Of a stretch of 64,000 nucleotides of DNA, positions 34,555 to 42,159 are shown piece after piece. Each line of letters opens with the position of its first letter. The first letter of the stretch is position 1. The notes beneath the pieces were generated by a model, which was not told the DNA's origin, ran no database searches, and saw only the letters and a list, made by a program, of their open reading frames with translations. The position numbers and the translations under genes were made by a program. The stretch is taken from positions 6,572,001 through 6,636,000 of the forward strand of contig OX442319.1 in NCBI GenBank assembly GCA_949358305.1, written 5' to 3'. Source of the stretch: Strigamia acuminata (taxonomy: Eukaryota > Arthropoda > Chilopoda > Geophilomorpha > Linotaeniidae).

Positions 34555-37125
34555 TTAGTTCGCTTCCTTTTCAGATGATCCCTGAGGAACGTCCGGAGGC
34601 GGAGGTGGAGGTAATTCTTCGGTTACAGGTGGTTTAGCCATCTCCGGAGTTGCTGGAGTCGTTGGTTCGGCGATCGGCAAAATCGAGGTGAGACGTGATG
34701 AACGATCGCTCGGGTCTTCAAACTCCCCGATGAAGTATCGATCGTGGCCGCCAACTGGTTCGTAGGGGGCGCCGACTCGTTCATGTACCCAGATACGCGA
34801 GAGGAAGGGGGCCAGGTCTTGATTGGTATGGTGGATCTTCTGGGCTTCGGCCGGATTCTTCGGGGCGCGGTGTGCACGCAGCAGACGTTGGTGCTGAATG
34901 AAATCGACGCCTGGACCTGTCTCTAGAGTTCGCTCCATCCATAAGTAGAGCGAGTGGCCGTGGTCGCTCGATCGCTTGATCTGGTTCTTCGTCTTCTGGG
35001 TCATCGTCAAACTCGGGTAGTAGTGTTTGAGTTGTGCGTCGATCGGAGGCAAAGGTTTCGGCTCTAATTTTCTCTTGGGCCGCAGGATCTTTGGTTTTGT
35101 CTTCGTCTTCCGGACGACTACTTTCACGCCTTCGATCGGAACCAGTCCTTCGGGGAACTTTATCGTCTCCTCTGGAGTGACTGCTGGGACTGTCTGGCTC
35201 GCCGGAGTCTCAGGAAGGGGTTTGTTGGTTAGTACGACCGGTTCGCTTTGTGGTACAGCCACAGCTCGGACTACCTGGTATGATCGTTCTGGGTCGGCAT
35301 CTTCTGCAATTAATTGCGCGCGGACCTGGATACAGGAAGGAACCAATTTTAGCCATCGCTCGACGAGAGCGGGAGGCAGCTGAAAACTTTCATGTGCGAC
35401 GACCGCCCAGGCTGCCAGTGCCACACGGGCGTTTCTAAACGTAGATGCGGCCAGCACTAGCGACATCATGTCGGTGATTACGACTGTCGTTCGTGCCATT
35501 CGTGACGGGTGATCTCGTCCAGGGCTGTTGGTGAACTCGATGGCCGCGCTTCGGATATTCGTCACGGCGATCTGCATCGTTCTGGCTTGGTAGTCATCGA
35601 TGTCGGACACCATCTCTTTTGCTTGCTCGATCGTGGTTGTATCGAGGAACGACTGTAATTCACACGATGTTGGATCAAACTGGGTTGTGGCTCGAGTGTC
35701 CGAAGATCTGTTATTGGGGGGTGGTCTTGAAGGCGTTTGATTGCTTTCGTCGACTCTAACTACGGTATCTTGTCTTGAGTTAATTAAAACTCGTTGAACA
35801 TCGGGTTCGGGCTCATCCCAAACAATCGGTGTTCTCAACGTAGAAGTCTCGCTTCGCGTTTCTTCCGGTACGGCTGGGAAAATTGGTCCAAAACGATCTT
35901 GTCGTCGTTTGAGTTGTTCAAAGGGACTCAGCGATGTCGGGGCTCCGATGACCACAGTTTTTCGGAATGCGCTGGGCAGACTAGAAGGCACGCTGGTGGC
36001 TGGCTTTGTCGGTGTTTTGATGAACACACTTGGCACCGAAGTTATGCTCATTTCGATCGATTTAGTCGGCCGGTAGACAGGCTTCGATTGTTCATTTTTG
36101 GCCTTCAGGACTGCTGCTACCATGTCGGCTTCGGTATATTTTCTCTCTTGTTCCGGTACGATCATCGGCTCTGCCGATTGTTCGTGTTCGATCGTTAATG
36201 GCACTTCTTGTCGAACTTCCACTTGCAAAGTCTCTACCTCATCGACTTCACGTGATCTCTCAAAGCGTCCCCATGTTTCTGCTCGTGGCCTTGATAACCT
36301 GAGGCATCCGCGTTGGTTCGGTCGATTTCTGGAGTAGCGGTATGTCTCGACCTCCCGTGGCTTCTCGACTCTGGGCTCTCGTCGCGGCGAGGGTTCTCGA
36401 GCGTGTCGGTAATAAACTCGAGGATGAGACTGCGATCGATCGTGCGTGTTGTACGACGTGCTTGGCTGATCCAGGCGTCGTCGCTTGTTGTCGTGTGTGT
36501 GATTTAATAATTCGCTCGAGAGTCGCTTCTCCGCTTTCTGTCGCTTGCGCCCAAAGATGCCCAGGTAGTGGAGCTGGTGCATTGCTTTCTGTGAGGTAAT
36601 AAATCCGTGTTCGGGCCGCCAGTTGGGAACGTCTGGTCTTTCTCCTCGAACCTGGCTTAACCAAGTTTTTATCTCATCTGTCGAATACCCTGCTGGTTTC
36701 AGTATTTTGAAGAGATCTCGATACGCCGTCCGTCTGACTTCGTTGTAATAGTCTCTGTGTATTTGTCGGCGCTCTTCGTCTGTAGCGGCGTTTTGCCACC
36801 TCTCGAGGACAGCCCACTCTTCGGGCTCGCTTGGATAGTCCTTTTCCAAAAACTTGTTTGGGAGTGGTGCTGGTGCGTCGTCGCGTTCTGGAATTTCAGT
36901 CCTCAGTGCGTCGCGCATCTTTTCTGGGAAGTAGTGTATCAGGGTCTCCTGACTTGCCCAAAATCGCGATCGGGCTCGGGATGAAGTGAGCCGAATTTTC
37001 CATGGTCCGGTGTCGACGTCGTCCTCTAACGCTCTTCGAAATGGGGTCGGAATTTCGCTTCTCCAGAGTGTACCCGAAGACACGTTTTGTGGATCGATGG
37101 GTCCCCACGTAAGTTGGTGTTCCGG
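34555..37125 (-). CDS. third ORF of the gypsy-class element, main exon (856 codons)
   Basis: A long intact frame in the env position, in the element's sense. It is open from a good acceptor (ATTTTTATGTATTCATTCCTCAG, ending at 37126) to the stop at 34555. The protein is hydrophilic: a basic bipartite nuclear-localisation-like cluster (KRQKAEKR to NKRRRLD, ~180-200 residues in), an R/S/P-rich segment, a more ordered middle (LDTTTIEQAKEMVSDIDDY to WLKLVPSC), a lysine/proline segment (KTKTKPKILRPKRK) and a proline-rich C-terminus. There is no signal peptide, transmembrane segment or furin-type site, so it is unlikely to be an envelope. I do not recognise the family. No ATG lies at the 5' end of this exon, so it needs an upstream exon. 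Confidence 0.8.
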   Translation of the reverse strand, partial: PEHQLTWGPIDPQNVSSGTLWRSEIPTPFRRALEDDVDTGPWKIRLTSSRARSRFWASQETLIHYFPEKMRDALRTEIPERDDAPAPLPNKFLEKDYPSEPEEWAVLERWQNAATDEERRQIHRDYYNEVRRTAYRDLFKILKPAGYSTDEIKTWLSQVRGERPDVPNWRPEHGFITSQKAMHQLHYLGIFGRKRQKAEKRLSSELLNHTHDNKRRRLDQPSTSYNTHDRSQSHPRVYYRHAREPSPRREPRVEKPREVETYRYSRNRPNQRGCLRLSRPRAETWGRFERSREVDEVETLQVEVRQEVPLTIEHEQSAEPMIVPEQERKYTEADMVAAVLKAKNEQSKPVYRPTKSIEMSITSVPSVFIKTPTKPATSVPSSLPSAFRKTVVIGAPTSLSPFEQLKRRQDRFGPIFPAVPEETRSETSTLRTPIVWDEPEPDVQRVLINSRQDTVVRVDESNQTPSRPPPNNRSSDTRATTQFDPTSCELQSFLDTTTIEQAKEMVSDIDDYQARTMQIAVTNIRSAAIEFTNSPGRDHPSRMARTTVVITDMMSLVLAASTFRNARVALAAWAVVAHESFQLPPALVERWLKLVPSCIQVRAQLIAEDADPERSYQVVRAVAVPQSEPVVLTNKPLPETPASQTVPAVTPEETIKFPEGLVPIEGVKVVVRKTKTKPKILRPKRKLEPKPLPPIDAQLKHYYPSLTMTQKTKNQIKRSSDHGHSLYLWMERTLETGPGVDFIQHQRLLRAHRAPKNPAEAQKIHHTNQDLAPFLSRIWVHERVGAPYEPVGGHDRYFIGEFEDPSDRSSRLTSILPIAEPTTPATPEMAKPPVTEELPPPPPPDVPQGSSEKEAN

Positions 37126-37341
37126 CTGAGGAATGAATACATAAAAATTAGATTTTTGTTAAATTCCGAATTTGGATTCAAGATGGCGCCATGGTCGACC
37201 ATGTGCTTTTTACACGTGTTGAATTTTAAATAATGGCTCGTGTCATTTTTCGTTTGTTGACATAAAGATGTTTTCTTTTATGAATCTTGTTTCACGTATT
37301 TTCGTGGTTTAGCCACAAATTAAATTCTTTGTTATTTTTAC

Positions 37342-37671
37342 CTTTTCGTTTCCATCGGGCTTTTCCCGATTTTCTTCCGGTTCAACCTCGTCCCATCTTG
37401 CGGGATCGTTCCATTCGTCTTCGCTTGGGTCCCGATCCATTTCTTCCTCTTCGTTGTCGGGTGATTGCTTCCAGTTTCTTCGCATTTTTGATTCGATTTG
37501 TTGGTTGCGATTTTTGTCAAGCACCTGTTGTCGTCGTGACAGAACGCGGAGTGCAAAGTTGAAAGGGTAGTCGAGGTTAAGTATCTTGATTGGCTTTCGT
37601 ATGTAATACGTAGTTGATTGTTGGAGTCTCCTTGTGATTGTTTTTGTCCCTAGGAGGTCGGGGTAATTACG
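37342..37671 (-). CDS. upstream exon of the third ORF (acidic N-terminus)
   Basis: The minus frame is open from about 37671 to a splice donor AAAAG|GTAAAA (donor GT at 37341-37340). Splicing to the acceptor at 37126 removes 216 bp and joins codon AAG to CCG in phase 0, giving NEK followed by PEHQLTWGPIDPQN with the frame kept. The segment is strongly acidic (SPDNEEEEMDRDPSEDEW). The first in-frame ATG is at 37485, which would give a 904-residue product; a T/C-rich tract ending CTAG at 37650 could instead accept an exon from a 5' leader or gag start. The splice model is inference from the signals and frame match. Confidence 0.6.
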
Positions 37672-37731
37672 TCATATTGTTTTATCGCTTTTGATTGGTT
37701 ATGCCAACCATTTTGGATTTTTCTTGCTTTA

Positions 37732-40700
37732 TCATGTCCTCCCGGTGATTTTACCGTCCTTTATAAACGGGTTTGGTGCCTTTTTTCTTGTACTTTGTCG
37801 TGTTATAGGTTTCGGTATTTTACTTCTCGATCGTGTGGATCTTTTAGTAATCTCTTTTTCTTTTTCAGGAGTTTTAGGAGTTTCTTCGTTAACTGCTGCT
37901 TCCTCCCCTCCTAAATTTCCATCTGGGGCGCTAGTTAGTTCGGCGCTGTCTGGAGTTGCGTGAGTCGTATTTTCGTTCAAGTCTGAAACAGTGGCGATGT
38001 CGTCGAACATATCTCGTATTGTGGGCGATGGAGATGGCTGCGTTTGGTCCTCGGCCCATTCTTCTTGTGGAAATTCCGGCAAGTAAGGCGTCAGTTCTCG
38101 AGCGTGGATTGATCGAAAATTTACATTATCGGCCAAACGTTGCAGAGAAAATGCGTTCCCGCCGTGGGCCTTGGTAATTACGTATGGGCCGTCTCGTTTG
38201 TCGGCTAAGCCGGCATGAATCCCTTTATCTGCACTGGATAAAATGTGAGTGTCCTTCCATACGAGATCGTTGATTTTGAAATTACAAAATTGTGTGTTCT
38301 TTTCAGACTTTTTCACTCGTTCGCGCATGTCAAACACATGTGACATCATATGTTGGTAGGTTGCCGAAATTGCTTGTTCTAATTGATGTACGTAAATGTG
38401 AGGATTTTTTGGATCGACTTTTCGAATTCCTTCTGGGATGCGTGGATCCCAGGGCACTCGTAGCTCTCGAGCGAAGTTGAGATAAGCCGGGGAAAAGCCG
38501 CGGTTTCTCGAAATGGTCGTTCGGATGCTAAATGCTATTTCTTTAAGGAACTCGTCCCACTTGGAATGTACGTCTGTGAAAATAGCAAGCGCATATTTTA
38601 TGTCGCGGTTGAGTCGCTCCACGGGATTAGCCCGTGGGTTATACGTTGAAGTAAATGATGGTTGAATGTCGAATTGATTGCAGAAATCCTTGTATAACCT
38701 TGATGCGAATTGTGGGCCATTATCGGAAATTAATTTTCGCGGGAAGCCAAAATGTAACGCGACTTCGTAGAGGCACTGGATTATTTTCTGCTTAGTCGGG
38801 TGGGCCATCGGATACAACTCTGGCCATCCTGTTGCGACATCCATGATCACGAGTATGTATTTGTGGCTATTTGCACTTGTTATCTTAGGACCCATAAGGT
38901 CTACGCTCCAACAATCAAAAGGGGCGAACGGTCCAAGTGATAAATTCTCGTAGTTAGCCTTATTCCGAGGCTTGCAGGCTTGGCATCGTGGACAGTGTCG
39001 TATGAATCGTACGATGTCCCTTCTCATTTCGGGCCAATAGTACAGTTGACTGGCCCGGTAGAGAGTCCTTGCCACGCCGGCGTGTCCGGCTAGAGGGTGG
39101 CCGTGTACCATCCACAGAATTTGTGTTCGAACTTTTCTCGGAATTACGACTTTAATTGAACTCCCTGACTCTGTCAAGTCGTCCCGAAAGTTCGGATGGT
39201 ACTTTAAAAGTAGGCCATCGTCTATCAGATAAGCGGAAGCCTTAATTTTGAACTCTTCTCTGGATTCTCTGCTGTAGACGTCGCCAGGGAAAGTCTCGTT
39301 GGTCAAGTAGTCATAGAACCTTTTACAGAAGGCGGTGTCGTTCTTCTGAGCTTCGACGAGTTCCTCGCGAGTAGGTGGGACACAGTTCGTGCCTTTACTC
39401 ACGTGTGTAACGAAAGCTCGCACAAATTTATCCGAGACTCTGGGTTCGATGGATAAGTCGTAATTTGGTCTGGCATCTTTTGCCGATTGATATGCCCTCA
39501 TCCAATATCCGACGTATTTTTCATCGGAAGATTCCAACTTTTCTTTCGGCAGTTCATTCTGTTTTCTGAATTCCCACTTCCTGATCGGGGTGGGACAGTA
39601 AGCTATCCGAGAATCGTCGTCGCCGTCGTCGTCTGGCTCGTCGGGTTCTGAGGCGGGAGCTCTAGAGAGCGCGTCGGCGACTGTGTTATACTTCCCTGGC
39701 TTGTACTCGATTTGTAAGTCGTAAGCCATGAGCTCTAATTGCCATCGAGCCATCCGGCCCGAAGGTTCTTTCAGGCCCATGAACCACCTTAAAGCCTGAT
39801 GGTCGGTCTGGACGGTAAATTTTGTAAACTCGAGGTAAGGCCTGAATTTACGAACTGCCCATACGATTGCCAAGCATTCGAGCTCTGTCGCTGAGTAATT
39901 TTTCTCGGCGGCTTGAATTTTCCGGCTGATAAAGATCGTGGGTACTTCTTGATGTAGGCCGTCGATTTCGTGCATTTGCATCAACGCAGCCCCCAATCCG
40001 ATTTTACTCGCATCCGTATGTAAGATAAATTCGCGATTCAAGTCGGGGAGAGGGATGGTTTTGGTGTCGATTAGCATTTGTTTGATTTTGTCAAACGCTG
40101 CTTCGCAATGGCTGGTCCAGTTAAATTTGATTTCGGGGTCTTTCGGCGGGTCCTCCTTTGGATTTATTTTCTGGACAGTCTTTAAAAGATCGGTGATTGG
40201 GGCCGCGACTTCCGCTAAATGTGGTAGGAGTCGGCCGAAGAAATTTACCATTCCTAAAAAACGTTGTACTCCTTTCACGTCCGTAGGAGCCGGAAAATTG
40301 GTGATTGCTCGTACTTTCTTTGGGTCTATGGATAAGCCATTGACTCCAACTTTGTATCCAAGAAACGCAAGTTCTTTTCGGCAAAACTGGCTCTTTCCGG
40401 GGTGTATGTGGAGTCCGGCTTCTGCTAAACGACGTATTACTTCGTCGATATGTCTGATGTGTTCGTCAAAAGTCTGGGAGACAATAATAATATCGTCCAG
40501 ATACGCCCAGGCGTATTTATGTAGCGCGTCGCCCAAAACTTTTTCGATTAAACGTTGAAATGTTGCCGGGGCATTTACTAGGCCAAATGGCATGACATTA
40601 AACATTAACCTGCCCATCGGGGACCAGAAAGCGGTTTTTTCTTTGTCTTCGGCACGGAGTTCGACCTGCCAATATCCTTTCGACAGATCCATCGTTGTTA

Positions 40701-42159
40701 CCCAATTAAATGGGGCTAATTCTCGAAGAATGGCTTCGATTGATGGCATCTGGACGGGGTCAATAACGGTAATGGCGTTTAGAGGTCGATAATCGATGCA
40801 CAGTCTGGGTTCCGATCCTGCACGCATGACGAGCACGATTCTCATCGCATATTCTCCTAATGCCTCGGACACTATCCCCTTGTCCAGTAAGTCTTGACAG
40901 ATCGTCTTGACGATTTCGCGTTTTTGGGGGTTCATGCCCTTGAATGGAACTCGTACTGGCTTATCCGTACTTAATTCTATTTCGTGTTTTACGTAATTTG
41001 TCTTTCCCGGTTCTTTAGTCAGGATTTTTCGATGTTTTTGTAGCATTTCTTCAAGTAATTTAGTCTGGGTTTCTCCTAGGTTCGCGTCCATGGCCAAATT
41101 GTGAGCCAAATTTCCTTCTTGGAGTCGGGCGTTAAAAGATTTGAAATCGTAATCTTGTACGAATTGCTTCAAATTTCCGCCTTTCCATTCGTCCTCTTCG
41201 TCGTTCGAATCTAGGAGTTCGGTAGGTACTGTCATTAGTCGGGGGTCCTCGCGTTTATCGATATAGTTCCAGGACCTCGTTATGGGGTTGGGCTGGATCT
41301 CCATTATGGCCATGATGTCCATACCCAAGAGTAGGACCGTGTCGTAGGTTGGTAAAACGATGAAAGGATGGGTTATTACGCCTCCCTCCCATATGACTTT
41401 TGTTGTCAGTACTCCTACTGGACGCACTTCTCCAGCAGCGGTTTTTACGGCCACATTTTCGCTTATTCCCCGTAGTTTGTCGCGTTGTTTTTTGTCCAAC
41501 GACTCGTATAGATCTGAAGAGATAAAGGACCGGTCGGCTCCCGAATCCAACAAACCGATGAATTTTTTGTCGTTAAACTTGATTGTTAACATTGCGAGTG
41601 AGTCCTTCCGCTCTTTAGCCAAATTACAATGTAAAATGCGTTTCTTTCGAGGTGGGGCCTCCTCGTAGGCGTGAGGTAATTCTTGGAATGTTTCGGCTAT
41701 TTTTTCGCCGTCCGCCGTATTAGTGGTTGGGCCACTATATTCGCGTTTTTCTGTGGTGAAGTAAGCCGTAGTGAAATAAACGACCTTTTTCTGTAATTCT
41801 TTTATTTGTTTTTCTAACCAATTGGTGTTTATCCATTTGGCTTTTAATTCGTCTTCCGAACTTGAGTCGCTAATTTCTTTATTATTCGTTTCAATTTCTT
41901 TCGATTTTTTCTCTTTTAATTCGAGTTTTAATTTGACTACTTCTTCCGTAATTACTTCGTTAATTGCCTGGTTAATTGTCGTATTCGTGGTAAATTTTGG
42001 GGTTTGGTCTTCCGGGCGTGCAGACAGATTTATTATTTTTTCTCTGTCTGCTTTAACCAGTTTTTTGTCAGTTCTTCGAATTTGGCTGTTAGCTTTTCTA
42101 ACAATGCGTCGTTTTTGGCGGCTTCCTTCTCTTCTTTCCTCTTCTTTCGTTTTGGACAA
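37732..42159 (-). CDS. pol: pol polyprotein: protease, RT, RNase H, integrase
   Basis: Frame of 1475 codons in the -1 phase relative to gag, overlapping it by 127 bp. Visible domains (residues of this frame): retropepsin with LLDSGADRS (203-211, DSGA in place of DTGA); RT with the first catalytic Asp in TTMDLSKGYW (D491) and YLDDI (553-557); RNase H with HTDAS (D716), the TELE segment (758-761) and TDHQAL (D786); integrase with the zinc-binding GHPLAGH to CPRC region (1020-1059) and catalytic D1087 (WSVDLMG), D1146 (SDNGPQF) and E1181 (ANPVERLN); GPYVI (1324-1328), a GPY/F-type module; and a K/R-rich tail. All catalytic positions appear intact. Domain order is that of Ty3/gypsy. Products act in the particle and nucleus to copy and insert the element. 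Confidence 0.95.
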   Translation of the reverse strand: MSKTKEEERREGSRQKRRIVRKANSQIRRTDKKLVKADREKIINLSARPEDQTPKFTTNTTINQAINEVITEEVVKLKLELKEKKSKEIETNNKEISDSSSEDELKAKWINTNWLEKQIKELQKKVVYFTTAYFTTEKREYSGPTTNTADGEKIAETFQELPHAYEEAPPRKKRILHCNLAKERKDSLAMLTIKFNDKKFIGLLDSGADRSFISSDLYESLDKKQRDKLRGISENVAVKTAAGEVRPVGVLTTKVIWEGGVITHPFIVLPTYDTVLLLGMDIMAIMEIQPNPITRSWNYIDKREDPRLMTVPTELLDSNDEEDEWKGGNLKQFVQDYDFKSFNARLQEGNLAHNLAMDANLGETQTKLLEEMLQKHRKILTKEPGKTNYVKHEIELSTDKPVRVPFKGMNPQKREIVKTICQDLLDKGIVSEALGEYAMRIVLVMRAGSEPRLCIDYRPLNAITVIDPVQMPSIEAILRELAPFNWVTTMDLSKGYWQVELRAEDKEKTAFWSPMGRLMFNVMPFGLVNAPATFQRLIEKVLGDALHKYAWAYLDDIIIVSQTFDEHIRHIDEVIRRLAEAGLHIHPGKSQFCRKELAFLGYKVGVNGLSIDPKKVRAITNFPAPTDVKGVQRFLGMVNFFGRLLPHLAEVAAPITDLLKTVQKINPKEDPPKDPEIKFNWTSHCEAAFDKIKQMLIDTKTIPLPDLNREFILHTDASKIGLGAALMQMHEIDGLHQEVPTIFISRKIQAAEKNYSATELECLAIVWAVRKFRPYLEFTKFTVQTDHQALRWFMGLKEPSGRMARWQLELMAYDLQIEYKPGKYNTVADALSRAPASEPDEPDDDGDDDSRIAYCPTPIRKWEFRKQNELPKEKLESSDEKYVGYWMRAYQSAKDARPNYDLSIEPRVSDKFVRAFVTHVSKGTNCVPPTREELVEAQKNDTAFCKRFYDYLTNETFPGDVYSRESREEFKIKASAYLIDDGLLLKYHPNFRDDLTESGSSIKVVIPRKVRTQILWMVHGHPLAGHAGVARTLYRASQLYYWPEMRRDIVRFIRHCPRCQACKPRNKANYENLSLGPFAPFDCWSVDLMGPKITSANSHKYILVIMDVATGWPELYPMAHPTKQKIIQCLYEVALHFGFPRKLISDNGPQFASRLYKDFCNQFDIQPSFTSTYNPRANPVERLNRDIKYALAIFTDVHSKWDEFLKEIAFSIRTTISRNRGFSPAYLNFARELRVPWDPRIPEGIRKVDPKNPHIYVHQLEQAISATYQHMMSHVFDMRERVKKSEKNTQFCNFKINDLVWKDTHILSSADKGIHAGLADKRDGPYVITKAHGGNAFSLQRLADNVNFRSIHARELTPYLPEFPQEEWAEDQTQPSPSPTIRDMFDDIATVSDLNENTTHATPDSAELTSAPDGNLGGEEAAVNEETPKTPEKEKEITKRSTRSRSKIPKPITRQSTRKKAPNPFIKDGKITGRT
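42020..42066 (-). promoter_or_regulatory. -1 ribosomal frameshift signal: slippery heptamer plus stem-loop
   Basis: In the gag frame the codons read ACA AAA AAC, containing A AAA AAC (42066-42060), a canonical -1 slippery site used by several retroviruses. After an 8-nt spacer (42059-42052) comes a perfect 9-bp stem, GCAGACAGA (42051-42043) pairing with TCTGTCTGC (42028-42020), around a 14-nt A-rich loop that holds the gag stop codon (42035-42033). Slippage here joins gag to the pol frame exactly (KKLVKADREK). Confidence 0.88.

Noticed and set aside
34555-37125. Envelope glycoprotein in the third ORF
   Set aside because: No signal peptide, transmembrane segment, cysteine pattern or cleavage site; the protein is hydrophilic with nuclear-localisation-like clusters.
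37309-37556. 71- and 72-codon overlapping minus frames as separate small genes
   Set aside because: The 71-codon frame is better explained as part of the upstream exon of the third ORF; the other is its shadow.
40055-40558. 167-codon plus frame opposite pol
   Set aside because: Antisense shadow of the strongly supported pol frame.
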